Shown one piece after another: positions 38,477-47,855 of a stretch of 52,534 bases of DNA. This stretch comes from Rhodanobacter denitrificans (GTDB lineage: Bacteria > Pseudomonadota > Gammaproteobacteria > Xanthomonadales > Rhodanobacteraceae). Every line of letters begins with the position of its first letter. The stretch's first letter is position 1. The stretch is from NCBI GenBank assembly GCA_017848855.1, contig JAFIHF010000031.1, forward strand, positions 1-52,534. Reading direction: 5' to 3'. A program made the position numbers and the translations under genes. Below the pieces are notes generated by a model. That model worked only from the letters and a program-made list of their open reading frames with translations, searched no databases and was not told the DNA's origin.

Positions 38477-39963
38477 GCGCGCCGCTCCAGGGCCGCACGT
38501 GCGACCAGCATGTCGTCGAACGGGCGCTTGCCGGCGGCGCCCTCCTGGTAGGTTTCGTGACCCTTGCCGGCGATCACCACCACGTCGGCGGGTTCGGCCA
38601 GCGCCAGCGCCTGCTCGATCGCGGCGGCGCGGTCGCGCTGCACGCTGTATTCGCGCGCCGCGCCCATGCCGGCCACGATCTGCGCCACGATCGCGTCGCC
38701 GTTCTCGCCGCGCGGGTTGTCGTCGGTGACGATGGCGACGTCCGCCAGCCGCGCCGCGATCGCGCCCATCAGCGGGCGCTTGCCCGCGTCGCGTTCGCCG
38801 CCGCAGCCGAACACGCAGAGCAATCGCCCGCGGCAATGCGCGCGCACGGCGTTCAACACCTGCTCCAGCGCGTCGGGCGTGTGCGCGTAATCCACCACCA
38901 CCAGCGGCTGACCGTGGCGGCCGCCGAGCCGGCTCATGCGGCCGTTGACCGGCTGCAGGTTTTCCAACGCGGCCACGATGCGCTCGAACGGCTCGTCAAG
39001 CGCGCCGAGGCAGGCCGCCACGGTGAGCAGGTTCGCCACGTTGAACAGGCCGAGCAGGTGGCTGCGCAGCGTGTGCGTGCCCCACGGCGTGCGCAGCACG
39101 AAGGCCAGGCCTTCGGCGGAGCTGACCACGTTGCTGGCCGCCACGTCCGCCGCGGCATCGCCCCGCGCGCTCACGCGCAGCGCGCGCACGCCGGCCGGCA
39201 GCTGTTGCAGTAGCTCTGCGCCGAAGGCGTCATCGCCGTTGATGACCGCGGCGCGCAGCCCCGGCCAGGCGAACAGCTTCGCCTTCGCCGCGCCGTAGGC
39301 CTCCATGCTGCCGTGGTAGTCCAGATGGTCGCGGGTGAGGTTGGTGAACGCGGCAACCTCGAAATCCACCGCGCCGACCCGGCCCTGCTCCAGCGCGTGC
39401 GAGGACACCTCCATCCCCACGTGGCTGGCGCCGGCGTCGCGGAACTCGGCCAGCAGGCCATGTACGCTGATCGCGTCCGGCGTGGTGCGCTCGGCTTCGC
39501 GCAGGCGGCCGTGCAGGCCCGCGCCCAGCGTGCCGATGCTCGCCGCGCGATGGCCGAGGAAGGTCAGCGCCTGCGCCAGCAGCTGCACGGTGGAGGTCTT
39601 GCCGTTGGTGCCGGTGACACCGAGCACCCGCATTTCTTCGGACGGCCGCCCGTAGAAGCGCGCCGCGATCTCGCCGACCAGGTCGTGCAGGCCGTCGATC
39701 CACAGCACCGGCACGTCCAGCGGCGCGATCTCGAACGCCGGCCCTTCGGCCAGCACCACTTCCGCGCCGCGCTGCACCGCGCCGGCGGCGAAGCGGATGC
39801 CGTGATCCTGCGTGCCGCGCAGGGCGAGAAAGGCGTCGCCGCGGCGCAGCTTGCGCGAGTCCAGGCTCAGCCCGGACACCACGATGCGCGCGGCGCCCGG
39901 CGCGGCGGCCAGCGCCGCGTCGGCGAGGCCCAGCAGCAGCTGGTCGAGGTGGCCGGTGCTCAT
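38473..39963 (-). CDS. murE: UDP-MurNAc-dipeptide--meso-DAP ligase
   Basis: 496 residues. N-terminal SGLSLDSRKLRRGDAFLAL binds the uridine part; ATP loop is LGVTGTNGKTSTVQLLAQAL; FTNLTRDHLDYHGSMEAYGA has the carbamylated-Lys region. The DDNPRGE segment carries the DNPR motif diagnostic of meso-diaminopimelate rather than lysine, so the organism has DAP-type peptidoglycan. ATGA overlaps with ftsI upstream and murF downstream. Confidence 0.96.
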   Translation of the reverse strand: MSTGHLDQLLLGLADAALAAAPGAARIVVSGLSLDSRKLRRGDAFLALRGTQDHGIRFAAGAVQRGAEVVLAEGPAFEIAPLDVPVLWIDGLHDLVGEIAARFYGRPSEEMRVLGVTGTNGKTSTVQLLAQALTFLGHRAASIGTLGAGLHGRLREAERTTPDAISVHGLLAEFRDAGASHVGMEVSSHALEQGRVGAVDFEVAAFTNLTRDHLDYHGSMEAYGAAKAKLFAWPGLRAAVINGDDAFGAELLQQLPAGVRALRVSARGDAAADVAASNVVSSAEGLAFVLRTPWGTHTLRSHLLGLFNVANLLTVAACLGALDEPFERIVAALENLQPVNGRMSRLGGRHGQPLVVVDYAHTPDALEQVLNAVRAHCRGRLLCVFGCGGERDAGKRPLMGAIAARLADVAIVTDDNPRGENGDAIVAQIVAGMGAAREYSVQRDRAAAIEQALALAEPADVVVIAGKGHETYQEGAAGKRPFDDMLVARAALERRA

Positions 39964-41825
39964 GGCGCGCCTCCTTCCACGGGCACCTCGTCCACCGGCG
40001 CCTCCTGGATCGGCACGTCGTTCGCCGCCGCCTTGACCGGCGTCTGGCTGCCGACCAGGCCGCCGTTGCCCTGCAGCGGGCCGCCCACGTACCAGCGGCC
40101 GATGTTGTCCGGCGGGATGTCGAGCAGGCGCAGCGCGCCGCTGGTCACCGCGGCGAAGGCCGGCGCCGACACGGTGCCGCCGAAGTAGCCGTTCTTGCCG
40201 GTGGTGCCGTTGATCACCACCGCGGTCACCAGGCGCGGATGGCTGGCCGGCACGATGCCGACGAACAGCGAGTTGTAGGTGCTCCTGGAATAGCCGCCGG
40301 CGACCGCCTGGTGCGAGGTGCCGGTCTTGCCGGCCACGCTGTAGTTCGCGATGCGCGCCTTGGTGCCGGTGCTGTTGGGGCCGGTGATCGTCTCCAGCAT
40401 GCTGACCAGCTCGTGCGCCACCTGCGGCGAGATGATCTGCTTGCCCGGGCTGTCGTCGCCCTTGACGAAGGTGGGCGTGTGCATCACGCCGCCGTCGGCG
40501 ATGGTGGCGTAGGCGTTGGCCAGCTGCAGCGGGGTGACGTTGAGGCCGTAGCCGTAGGCCATGATCGCCTTTTCCAGCGGGCGCCAGTTGCGGCCGACCT
40601 TGAGGTAGCCGGAAGCCTCGCCGGGGAAGCCGCTGCCGGTGCTGTTGCCCAGGCCGAACGCGCGGTAGGTGTCGTACATCAGCGGCGTGTCCAGCGTCAT
40701 CGCGATCTTCGCCGCGCCCACGTTGCTGGAGCGGGTGAGCACGCCGGTGGGGGTGAGCAGGCCGTTCGGGTCGTCGTCGCGGATGTCGTGGCCGTAGAAG
40801 TACCAGTGGCCGTTGCCGGTATCGATGATCGGGCTGGTCGGCGTGTACTTGCCGCTGGACAGCGCCGCCGCGAGGGTGAGCGCCTTCATCGTGGAGCCGG
40901 GCTCGACCACGTCGGTGAGCGCGCGGTTGCGCCGCTGCGCCGGCTTGCTGCCGGCCACCGCGTTCGGGTTGAAGGTGGGCAGGCTGGCCATCGCCAGGAT
41001 CTCGCCGGTCTTCACGTCGAGCACCACGATCGAGCCGGAGGCGGCCTGGAACTTGTCCAGCGTGGCCTTCAGCTCGTTGTAGGCGAGGAACTGGATGCCG
41101 CGGTCGATGCTGAGCGTGAGGTTCTGCCCCGGCTTCGGCGCGCGCACCTGCTCCAGGTCCTCCACCACGTGGCCCTTGCCGTCGCGGATCACGCGCTTGG
41201 CGCCGGGCTTGCCGGCCAGCCAGTCGTCGTAGGCCAGCTCCAGCCCTTCCTGGCCGTGGTCGTCGATGTTGGTGAAGCCGAGGATGTGCGCGGTGACCTC
41301 GCCCGACGGGTAGTAGCGCTTGAACTCGCGCTGGCCGTTGACGCCGGGGATGTCGAGGTCGAGCACGGCCTGCGCCGCCTCCGGCGACATCTGCCGCTTG
41401 AGGTAGACGAACTCGCGGTTCGCGCGCGCTTCGAGGTAGCTCTTGATGTCGGCCGCGTTGCCGCCCAGCGCCTGCGCCAGCGCGGGGATGCGCTCGTCGT
41501 TCGCCAGCACTTCGGCCGGGTTGGCCCAGATCGAGGTGACCGGGGTGGACACGGCGAGCGGCTCGCCGTTGCGGTCGAAGATGGTGCCGCGCGACACCGG
41601 GATCGGCACCTCGCGCAGGAAGCGCGCGTCGCCCTGCTTCTGGTAGAACTGCTTGCGCACCACCTGCAGGTCGAACGCGCGCGCCACCAGGCCCAGCGAG
41701 ACCAGCCCGAGCACGCCCACCACCAGCACCATGCGCTTGCGCGCGCTGGGGCCGGCGCCGCGGCGGCGGCTCGGCGACGACGTGGCGCGCTTGGGCTGCG
41801 GACGGATGCGGTCGCGCCATTTCAT
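39960..41825 (-). CDS. ftsI: Division transpeptidase FtsI (PBP3)
   Basis: 621 residues. Basic cytosolic tail, one membrane helix (about 30-50, VLVVGVLGLVSLGLVARAF), a non-catalytic pedestal domain, then the transpeptidase with SxxK in VEPGSTMKALTLA, SxN in TRSSNVGAAKIAM and KTG in SVAGKTGTSHQAV. The C-terminal tail is acidic and Pro-rich. Start 41825 ([13 protein letters not shown]) overlaps the ftsL stop; upstream codons in the same frame are shadow of ftsL. Partner of FtsW in septal wall synthesis. Confidence 0.96.
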   Translation of the reverse strand: MKWRDRIRPQPKRATSSPSRRRGAGPSARKRMVLVVGVLGLVSLGLVARAFDLQVVRKQFYQKQGDARFLREVPIPVSRGTIFDRNGEPLAVSTPVTSIWANPAEVLANDERIPALAQALGGNAADIKSYLEARANREFVYLKRQMSPEAAQAVLDLDIPGVNGQREFKRYYPSGEVTAHILGFTNIDDHGQEGLELAYDDWLAGKPGAKRVIRDGKGHVVEDLEQVRAPKPGQNLTLSIDRGIQFLAYNELKATLDKFQAASGSIVVLDVKTGEILAMASLPTFNPNAVAGSKPAQRRNRALTDVVEPGSTMKALTLAAALSSGKYTPTSPIIDTGNGHWYFYGHDIRDDDPNGLLTPTGVLTRSSNVGAAKIAMTLDTPLMYDTYRAFGLGNSTGSGFPGEASGYLKVGRNWRPLEKAIMAYGYGLNVTPLQLANAYATIADGGVMHTPTFVKGDDSPGKQIISPQVAHELVSMLETITGPNSTGTKARIANYSVAGKTGTSHQAVAGGYSRSTYNSLFVGIVPASHPRLVTAVVINGTTGKNGYFGGTVSAPAFAAVTSGALRLLDIPPDNIGRWYVGGPLQGNGGLVGSQTPVKAAANDVPIQEAPVDEVPVEGGAP

Positions 41826-42094
41826 CGGCGCAGCAACCGGATGTCTTGCGGGCGGGGATCGAGCATGCCCAGCTGCTGCCGCGCCTCCTCGTCGATGCGG
41901 CGCGGCTCGGCGAACGTGGCCTGCTCCAGTTCGAGCCTGCCGTATTCGATGTTCATGTCGTCGCGCTGGTTCTGCAGCTGGGTGAGCTTGACGAACAGCA
42001 CGCGGCTCTCGTGGCGCGCCCACACCACGCTGATCGCGCTGGCCAGCACGGCGCCGAGCAGGGCGAGCATGAAGATGGACTGGATCAGCTTCAT
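41822..42094 (-). CDS. ftsL: Cell division protein FtsL
   Basis: 90 residues: one membrane helix ([20 protein letters not shown], about 7-27) followed by a heptad-type periplasmic coiled coil ([20 protein letters not shown]) and the conserved [12 protein letters not shown] end. It forms the FtsQLB complex. Both flanks overlap as ATGA (rsmH upstream, ftsI downstream). Identification rests on size, topology and position, as sequence is poorly conserved in this family. Confidence 0.92.
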   Translation of the reverse strand: MKLIQSIFMLALLGAVLASAISVVWARHESRVLFVKLTQLQNQRDDMNIEYGRLELEQATFAEPRRIDEEARQQLGMLDPRPQDIRLLRR

Positions 42095-43026
42095 GCGGCC
42101 TCCGCCTGCGGAAGCTTTTCGGCCACCCGCAGCACCGCCGAGCGGGCGCGCGGGTTCGCGTCCAGCTCGGCCTGCGAGGGGAACTGCGCCTTGCCCACCG
42201 CGACCAGTTCGGCCGACTTCGCGGCCACCGGCGGGCCGCGCCGGCTGCCCTGCACGCGGCCGGAGTGGTCGCGGATGAACTGCTTGACGATGCGGTCTTC
42301 CAGCGAATGAAAACTTATGACAGCGAGCCGGCCGCCGGGCTTCAGGCGCGCCAGCGCGGCGTCCAACCCGCGTCGCACCGCGTCCAGCTCGCCGTTCACG
42401 CGGATGCGCAGCGCCTGGAAGCTGCGTGTGGCCGGGTGCTTGCCCGGCTCGCGCCGACCCACCACGCGCTCGATCAGCGCGGCCAGTTCGCCGGTGCGGG
42501 CGAGCGGGCTCTCCGCGCGGCGCTCGACGATCGCGCGGGCGATCTTGCGGCTGAAGCGCTCCTCGCCGAACTGCCACAGCACGTCGGCGATCTCGCGCTC
42601 GGAGGCATGGGCGAGGAAATCCGCCGCACTCTCGCCCTGGCTGGTGTCCATGCGCATGTCCAGCGGCGCGTCGGCCATGAAGCTGAAGCCGCGTGCGGCC
42701 TCGTCCAGCTGCGGCGAAGACACGCCCAGATCGAGCAGCACGCCGTCGAGGCCGGCGGCGGTCTCGTCCCATTCGGCGAGGCTGGCGAAGTTCGCATGGC
42801 GGATCGCCACGCGCGGCTCGCCGGCGAACGCCGCCTGCGCGGCGGCGATGGCGCGCGGGTCGCGGTCCATCAGCAGCAACCGGCCGCCGGGGCCGAGGCG
42901 CGACAGCACGGCGCGGGCGTGACCGCCGCGTCCGAACGTGCCATCCAGATAACGCCCGCCTGCCTGCACGGCAAGGCCCTCCACCGCTTCGTCCAGCATT
43001 ACCGGGATGTGCCGCAACTCGGCCAT
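42091..43026 (-). CDS. rsmH: 16S rRNA (cytosine(1402)-N4)-methyltransferase
   Basis: 311 residues. [15 protein letters not shown] at the N-terminus, SAM loop [36 protein letters not shown], and [12 protein letters not shown]...[15 protein letters not shown] near the C-terminus, all classic MraW/RsmH blocks. It methylates C1402 at the ribosomal P-site. Start 43026 lies 43 bp after mraZ; the frame continues upstream as a shadow of mraZ. Confidence 0.97.
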   Translation of the reverse strand: MAELRHIPVMLDEAVEGLAVQAGGRYLDGTFGRGGHARAVLSRLGPGGRLLLMDRDPRAIAAAQAAFAGEPRVAIRHANFASLAEWDETAAGLDGVLLDLGVSSPQLDEAARGFSFMADAPLDMRMDTSQGESAADFLAHASEREIADVLWQFGEERFSRKIARAIVERRAESPLARTGELAALIERVVGRREPGKHPATRSFQALRIRVNGELDAVRRGLDAALARLKPGGRLAVISFHSLEDRIVKQFIRDHSGRVQGSRRGPPVAAKSAELVAVGKAQFPSQAELDANPRARSAVLRVAEKLPQAEAA

Positions 43027-43069
43027 GCCGCACCTCCCGTCCCGTATTCGCCCGCAAACCCGCGCGCAG

Positions 43070-43516
43070 TCAGAGCTGCAGCGCGGCCATCTCGTTGGTG
43101 ATTTCGTCTTCGCCGATGGTCTGGCGGATCTTGGCCAGGTGGGCCTGTTCGCTCCACAGCTCGAACTTGTTGCCCATGCCCAGCAGCACCGCCTTCTTCT
43201 CGATGCCCGTGGTCGCGCGCTGGCTGGCCGGCAGCAGGATGCGCGCGGCACTGTCGGGCTCGACGATGGCCGCCGCGCCCACCAGCTTCATCTGCATGTC
43301 GCGATGGGAGGCCTTGACCTTGGGCAAGGCATTGACCTGGTCGCGCACCTGCTCCCATTCGGCGTACGGGTACAGCCACAGGCAGCCCTGCTCGAACGGG
43401 TTGTAGGTGACCACCAGCCGGTTCGCGCAGGCGCTAGCCACCAACTCGCGGTACGCGGTCGGTATGGCCAGGCGGCCCTTGTCGTCGACGGTGATGGCGG
43501 TCTCGCCCTGGAACAC
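43070..43516 (-). CDS. mraZ: Transcriptional regulator MraZ (GTG start)
   Basis: 148 residues if translation begins at GTG 43516 ([20 protein letters not shown]), which matches the universal MFQGE-type MraZ start and normal length. An ATG 31 codons upstream gives an atypical extension that overlaps the promoter and is rejected. The two SpoVT/AbrB-like half domains each carry the DxxxR motif: DDKGRLAIP and [13 protein letters not shown] lies 11 bases upstream. MraZ binds spaced GTGGG repeats upstream of its own gene and represses the dcw cluster; such repeats are present at 43521-43560. Confidence 0.95.
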   Translation of the reverse strand: MFQGETAITVDDKGRLAIPTAYRELVASACANRLVVTYNPFEQGCLWLYPYAEWEQVRDQVNALPKVKASHRDMQMKLVGAAAIVEPDSAARILLPASQRATTGIEKKAVLLGMGNKFELWSEQAHLAKIRQTIGEDEITNEMAALQL

Positions 43517-43520
43517 GCAA

Positions 43521-43560
43521 CAGACTCCACGAAAACCCACGATTTCACACTGAAAGCCAC
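43521..43560 (-). promoter_or_regulatory. MraZ-type operator: four 10-bp direct repeats
   Basis: On the leftward strand four decamers abut: GTGGCTTTCA, GTGTGAAATC, GTGGGTTTTC, GTGGAGTCTG. All begin GTG at exact 10-base spacing, three with GTGG. E. coli MraZ binds three TGGGN repeats with the same 10-base period. They sit between the -10 box and the start codon, so MraZ would block early elongation or open-complex formation. Confidence 0.78.
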
Positions 43561-43587
43561 GATAGTCTCGCCCCTTGAGACTGTCAA
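43559..43587 (-). promoter_or_regulatory. mraZ: dcw cluster sigma-70 promoter
   Basis: On the leftward strand TTGACA (43587-43582), 17-base spacer, TATCGT (43564-43559). The -35 is perfect consensus and the spacing ideal, so this should be a strong promoter, held in check by the overlapping MraZ repeats. Confidence 0.82.
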
Positions 43588-43852
43588 GGGATTTTTGCTT
43601 GTGAATCAAGGAGAAAGGCGAAGTTATGACGGCGTTTCCAGCACTTTCTGAGGAACATCCCCAAGGTGCTTGAATGCAGGGAAATTTTCCTGCGCCGCCC
43701 TCGACCCGCCGGGCCGCCAGAACCGCTTTCCGCGTCGGTGCGGACGGTCGGGCATGAACCGCCGTTCACTTCCCACCGTGCGCCACCGCATGCGCGCATC
43801 CATGACCGGCCCCGGCGCACGCGCGGTGCACCGGGGCCGGGGCGGGAAAGGT
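43588..43852. other. 265-bp gap between dcw promoter and rnpB, with a GC hairpin
   Basis: Contains no convincing gene. The one structure is a hairpin at 43806-43840 (CCGGCCCCGG and its complement, loop of 15) placed 13 bp past the rnpB 3' end. It probably ends rnpB transcription, though no T-run follows. The right-hand part next to the dcw promoter is AT-richer and may bind additional regulators. Confidence 0.5.
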
Positions 43853-44211
43853 GGAGTCGGCCTGTAAGCCGGGTTCTGTACGCCTTGCGGCGCGACAGTC
43901 ATTCCTCTCGGCCAGGCGTCGCCGCCTGGCTCCAGCAACCTACCCGGGGACGACGCGGGCCGCGCCAATGTCCCCCTATTTGGTCTTGCTCCAAGTGGGG
44001 TTTACCGTGCCGTACGGCGTTGGCCCCGTACGCGGTGCGCTCTTGCCGCACCCTTTCACCCTTGCCTGATCCCCGAAGGGCCATCGGCGGTCTGCTCTCT
44101 GTTGCACTGGCCGTCAGCTCACGCTGCCCAGGCGTTACCTGGCACTCTGCCCTGTGGAGCCCGGACTTTCCTCGATGCGCTCGCGCGCGACGCGACTGTC
44201 CGGCCGACTCC
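43853..44211 (-). ncRNA. rnpB: RNase P RNA, bacterial type A
   Basis: About 359 nt on the leftward strand. The 5' end GGAGTCGGCCGGACAGTCGC pairs with the 3' end (CAGGCCGACTCC) to form P1. Conserved blocks are GAGGAAAGTCCGGGCTCC (P4 5' side), CAGGGCAGAGTGCCAGGTAA, the AGGGTGAAAGGGTGCGG segment, and near the 3' end ACAGAACCCGGCTTAC, which pairs with tRNA CCA ends. A TAAACT box 7 bases before the 5' end is a likely -10. With RnpA protein it matures tRNA 5' ends. Ends are set by P1 pairing and may be off by a few bases. Confidence 0.96.
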
Positions 44212-44225
44212 GTTGCATAGTTTAG

Positions 44226-44310
44226 AGGAACGAGGAGCGAGAAGTGAGAGAAAGCAAAAGCACCGGCCTTGCGGCTCTTCTCTCACTCCTCACTCCTCTT
44301 CACTCACTTC
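44226..44310. repeat. GAAGTGAG-type inverted repeat, copy 3 (contains rsmI stop)
   Basis: Left arm ACGAGGAGCGAGAAGTGAGA, right arm CTCTCACTCCTCACTCCTCT plus TCACTCACTTCTC. It occupies the gap between rnpB and rsmI. The rsmI stop (44304-44306) lies in the right arm and the rnpB promoter region lies against the left arm. Confidence 0.75.
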
Positions 44311-45131
44311 TCGTAAAGCGCCTTGCGCGGCGCGCCGCTGATCGCCGCGGCGAGCTTGGCCGCCTTCGCCGGCGGCAGTTCCTCGCGCAGGATCGCGAAC
44401 ACGCGCTGGCCTTCGGCGAGCTTCGCATCCGCCTCCTCGCCGCGGCCGGCGACGAGGATCACGCATTCGCCGCGCTGCTGGTCGGGGTCGTTCGCCACGC
44501 GCTCGGCCAGTTGCGCCAGCGGCTCGCCGAGCACCGTCTCGAACAGCTTGGTGAGTTCGCGTGCCAGCACCGCCTCGCGTGCGTCGCCGAACACCGCGCG
44601 CATGTCGGCGAGGCTCTCGGCGACGCGGTGCGAGGACTCGTAGAAGATCAGCGTGCGCGGCTCGCCCGCCAGTTCCTGCAGGCGCGCGCGGCGCGCCGCG
44701 GATTTCGGCGGCAGGAAACCCTCGAACACGAAACGGTCGCTGGGCAGGCCCGCCACCGACAGCGCGGCGATCGCCGCGCAGGCGCCCGGCACCGGCGCGC
44801 AGCGGATGCCCGCCGCGCGCGCCGCGCGCACCAGCCGGAAACCGGGATCGGAAATCAGCGGCGTGCCCGCGTCGGAGATCAGCGCCACCGACTCGCCGCC
44901 CTGCAGTCGCCGCACGATCGCCTCCACCACCTCGCGCTCGTTGTGCTCGTGCAGCGCTAGCAGCGGCGTGCCGATGTTGTGGTGGAGCAGCAGCGGCCGG
45001 CTGTGGCGGGTGTCCTCGGCGGCGATCACCGCCACCTCGCGCAGCGTCGCGATCGCCCGCGCGGAGAAGTCGTCGCGATGGCCGATCGGCGTGGCGACCA
45101 CCCACAGGCAGCCGGGTTGGACGGATGACAT
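44304..45131 (-). CDS. rsmI: 16S rRNA (cytidine(1402)-2'-O)-methyltransferase
   Basis: 275 residues from ATG 45131, preceded by AGGAG at seven bases; an ATG nine codons further upstream is less likely. Conserved: LWVVATPIGHRDDFSARAIA, VIAAEDTRHSRPLLLHH, ALISDAGTPLISDPGFRLVR, PVPGACAAIAALSVAG, the SAM-dependent tetrapyrrole-methylase-fold blocks. It modifies C1402, the same residue as RsmH encoded 1.3 kb away. The usual yraL-yraM-yraN neighbourhood is kept, here divergent from lpoA. The C-terminal lysine and TGA come from the repeat at 44226-44310. Confidence 0.95.
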   Translation of the reverse strand: MSSVQPGCLWVVATPIGHRDDFSARAIATLREVAVIAAEDTRHSRPLLLHHNIGTPLLALHEHNEREVVEAIVRRLQGGESVALISDAGTPLISDPGFRLVRAARAAGIRCAPVPGACAAIAALSVAGLPSDRFVFEGFLPPKSAARRARLQELAGEPRTLIFYESSHRVAESLADMRAVFGDAREAVLARELTKLFETVLGEPLAQLAERVANDPDQQRGECVILVAGRGEEADAKLAEGQRVFAILREELPPAKAAKLAAAISGAPRKALYEK

Positions 45132-45215
45132 GCGCAAACTCCTGCAGAACCGGGGCATGGAAACGATCGGCTATCATCGCGCACACTCCCCGCGAATACC
45201 CACCAGAGGCTTCCG

Positions 45216-47084
45216 ATGCGCCTGCGCCCTGCCCTCGGTCCGATCCTGTTGCTGGCCGGCACGCTGGTCCTGAGCAGTTGCGTTCCCGGCAACACGAAAC
45301 CCTCGCCGGCCGAGATCGCCGCGGCGGACAGCGCCGCGGCGCTGGCGCGGCAAGGTCAGTTCGACCAAGCCGCGCAGGCCTACCTCGTGCTGGCGGCGCA
45401 GTACGGCGGCCATGCCGACCGCTACCGCCTGCTCGCCGCCGAGGCCTGGCGCGAGGAAGGCCGCATCGACGACGCCGCGCCCACGCTGGCGCAGATCAAG
45501 CGCGCGAACCTCGAGGGCGAGGACGCCGTGCGCTACGACCTGCTGCGCGCCGACCTCGCGCTGCGCCACCACGACGCCGCCACCGCGCTGCAGCTCACCA
45601 CCCAGCCCACCGTCACCGTGCCCGACAGCTTGCAGCTGCGCCTGTACGAGCTGCGCGCCCGCGCGCTGGCCGCCACCGGCGACCACTGGGGCGCCGCGCG
45701 CACGCGCGTGCAGATGGACGATCGCCTGCAAGGCCTGGACCGCGCGGAGAACCGCAAGCAGCTCCTCGCCGAGCTGGGCAAGCTCGATATCGCCTCGCTC
45801 AAGCAGCGCGCCGCCGCGATGAAGCCGGGCGACCGCATGCTGACCTGGACCAACGAGGCGCTGAGCCAGCGCGGCGTCGCCGTGGCCCAGCCCACGCCGA
45901 CATTGCAGCAGCCGGTGGGCACCCTGCTGCCGGGCGCGAACGCGGAAGTGCGCGAAGGCTACAAGATGCCCGCGCACGTGGCCCTGCTGCTGCCCGCGAG
46001 CGGCGTCTACGCGGCCGCCGCCAACGCGATCCGCGAAGGCTTCTTCGCCGCCTACGCGGAGGACACCCGCACCCACGCGCCGCGCGCCGCGGTGCGCATC
46101 TACGACACCCGCGGCAGCGACGACGGCGCGGTCAAGGCCTACCAGCAGGCCGCCGCGGACGGCGCGCAACTGGTGGTCGGCCCGCTCACCCGCAGCGGAG
46201 TGGCCGCGCTGTTCGCCCAGCCCGGCCTGCCGGTGCCGGTGCTGGCGCTGAACCACCCGGACAACAAGCAGCTGCCCGCCACCGACGTCAGCGAATTCGG
46301 CCTGCTGCCGGAAACCGAAGGCGCCCAGGCCGCCGACCACATGATCGAGCGCGGCCTGCACCAGGCCTACGTGGTGATCTCCGGCGACGATTTCGCCCAG
46401 CGCGCCGCCAGCGCGTTCAAGGCCGAACTGCTCGCCCGCGGCGGCAACGTGGCCGGCATGGCCAGCCTGCCGAACGGCGCCACCAACTACGCCAGCCAGA
46501 TCGCCAGCCTGCACCTGCCCGCAAGCGCGGCGCCGGTCGCCGGCACCGATGCGAACGCCAGCACCTCCGGCAACGATGCCGGCATCTTCATCAGCATGCG
46601 CCCCGTGCAGGCGCGGTTGCTGCTGCCGCAGCTGCAGATCGCCAAGGTCGCGCTGCCGGTGTTCGCCACCTCGCACGTCTACGCCGGCAGCGACAACCCC
46701 ACCGCCGACGGCGACCTCAACGGCGTGGAGTTCTGCGACGCGCCGTGGCTGTTCAACACCCAGCCCGGCCTGCCGCGGCACGACGACATCGCCGCCCTGC
46801 TGCCCACCGCGCGCGACGGCAACACGCGGCTGTTCGCATTCGGCATGGACGCCTGGCACCTGGTGCCCTACCTCGACTGGCTGCGCGAACACCCCGGCAG
46901 CTACCTGCCCGGCGCCACCGGCCAGCTCACCGCCGACCAGTTCGGCCGCGTCAGCCGCGTGCTGACCTGGGCGAAGTTCCAGAACGGCCTGGCGCGCCCG
47001 CTGGGCGGCAGCCTCGACGTCCAGGACCAGCCTGCGCCGACCGGCAGCAGCGCACCGCCGGCGGCTGCCGCCCCGGCCCACTGA
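45216..47084 (+). CDS. lpoA: Outer-membrane lipoprotein activator of PBP1 (LpoA/YraM)
   Basis: 622 residues. Lipoprotein signal with lipobox LSSC, acylated Cys22. Residues about 30-240 are a helical TPR-like domain (ARQGQFDQAAQAYLVLAAQY, ALRHHDAATALQLTTQ); about 255-590 is a periplasmic-binding-protein fold (HVALLLPASGVYAAAANAIR, LVVGPLTRSGVAALFAQP). LpoA activates PBP1A from the outer membrane. The C-terminal tail is Ala/Pro-rich and the region near residues 435-455 (APVAGTDANASTSGNDAG) looks like a low-complexity insertion. Stop overlaps yraN as TGATG. Confidence 0.9.
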   Translation: MRLRPALGPILLLAGTLVLSSCVPGNTKPSPAEIAAADSAAALARQGQFDQAAQAYLVLAAQYGGHADRYRLLAAEAWREEGRIDDAAPTLAQIKRANLEGEDAVRYDLLRADLALRHHDAATALQLTTQPTVTVPDSLQLRLYELRARALAATGDHWGAARTRVQMDDRLQGLDRAENRKQLLAELGKLDIASLKQRAAAMKPGDRMLTWTNEALSQRGVAVAQPTPTLQQPVGTLLPGANAEVREGYKMPAHVALLLPASGVYAAAANAIREGFFAAYAEDTRTHAPRAAVRIYDTRGSDDGAVKAYQQAAADGAQLVVGPLTRSGVAALFAQPGLPVPVLALNHPDNKQLPATDVSEFGLLPETEGAQAADHMIERGLHQAYVVISGDDFAQRAASAFKAELLARGGNVAGMASLPNGATNYASQIASLHLPASAAPVAGTDANASTSGNDAGIFISMRPVQARLLLPQLQIAKVALPVFATSHVYAGSDNPTADGDLNGVEFCDAPWLFNTQPGLPRHDDIAALLPTARDGNTRLFAFGMDAWHLVPYLDWLREHPGSYLPGATGQLTADQFGRVSRVLTWAKFQNGLARPLGGSLDVQDQPAPTGSSAPPAAAAPAH

Positions 47085-47440
47085 TGCGCAGCGCCGGCGC
47101 CGCCTTCGAACAGCGCGCCGGCGCCGAACTCGCGCGCGCCGGCCTGAAGCTGCTGGCGCGCAACTACACCACCCGCCACGGCGAACTCGACCTCGTCATG
47201 CTCGACGGCGACACCGTGGTGTTCGTCGAAGTGCGCTACCGCGTCCACCCCGGCCACGGCAACGCCGTCGCCTCGGTCACCCGCGGCAAGCAGGACAAGC
47301 TGATCCGCACCGCGCAGCTGTGGCTGGCCGCCCACCCGCAACACGCGCAACGTCCCTGCCGCTTCGACGTGGTGAGCTACGACGGCCCCGCCGTCGATGC
47401 GCGCATGCAGTGGCTGCGCGGCACATTTGAAGCCGGCTAG
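47084..47440 (+). CDS. yraN: UPF0102 endonuclease-like protein YraN
   Basis: 118 residues. The Holliday-junction-resolvase-like core is intact: GAAFEQRAGAELARAGLKLL, NYTTRHGELDLVMLDGD (Glu/Asp) and TVVFVEVRYRVHPGHG, where E-V-R replaces the commoner E-V-K. Function is not established. It overlaps lpoA by one base and is the last gene before the chromosome changes to degraded, mobile-element-rich DNA. Confidence 0.93.
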   Translation: MRSAGAAFEQRAGAELARAGLKLLARNYTTRHGELDLVMLDGDTVVFVEVRYRVHPGHGNAVASVTRGKQDKLIRTAQLWLAAHPQHAQRPCRFDVVSYDGPAVDARMQWLRGTFEAG

Positions 47441-47855
47441 AGTGCCGGCGCCATCGTAGGCGTAGCTCCACACACCGCCGTTGCTCATCTGCAACATGTA
47501 GCTCGACGCAGTCACTATCCGCCGTGTCCTACCTCCCGCCAAGCTGGCCTGTTTCCACGAGGCCAGTCAACTGTTCAACACCGTCGGTGCACGCAACCTA
47601 AGCCGAACGTCCGACCAGAGGTCTCCGGAATCCGCACGAACGCATGAATCCATCCTGGCCTTTTGGACCAACCAGATAGAGCCGTGACAGAAGCACGAGG
47701 TCACAGTCGCCTCACCACAGAAGCCGAATGACCTACCTCGTTTTCGTAATCCCGTTTCAGAATCCGCATCTTCACGCAACAATTTACGAACCCTTGCACG
47801 AGATCTTGTAGCATCCGGCTCTGGAGGCAACCATCCACAGACACGGAGCTGAGCT
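47441..47855. other. 415-bp gap without a supported gene; start of the degraded region
   Basis: Base composition drops and no frame shows a family signature or ribosome site. On the leftward strand 47448-47540 reads through MSNGGVWSYAYDGAG, which resembles a YD-type end fragment but is too short to assign. The region holds the presumed promoter of the GntR-like gene. Confidence 0.4.

Noticed and set aside
43517-43609. Upstream ATG of mraZ giving a 179-residue protein
   Set aside because: The extension covers the operator repeats and the -10/-35 boxes and is absent from the known MraZ N-terminus.
47448-47542. YD-repeat (Rhs-like) tail on the leftward strand reading GGVWSYAYDGAG
   Set aside because: About 30 codons only, one weak motif, no neighbouring Rhs or toxin sequence.
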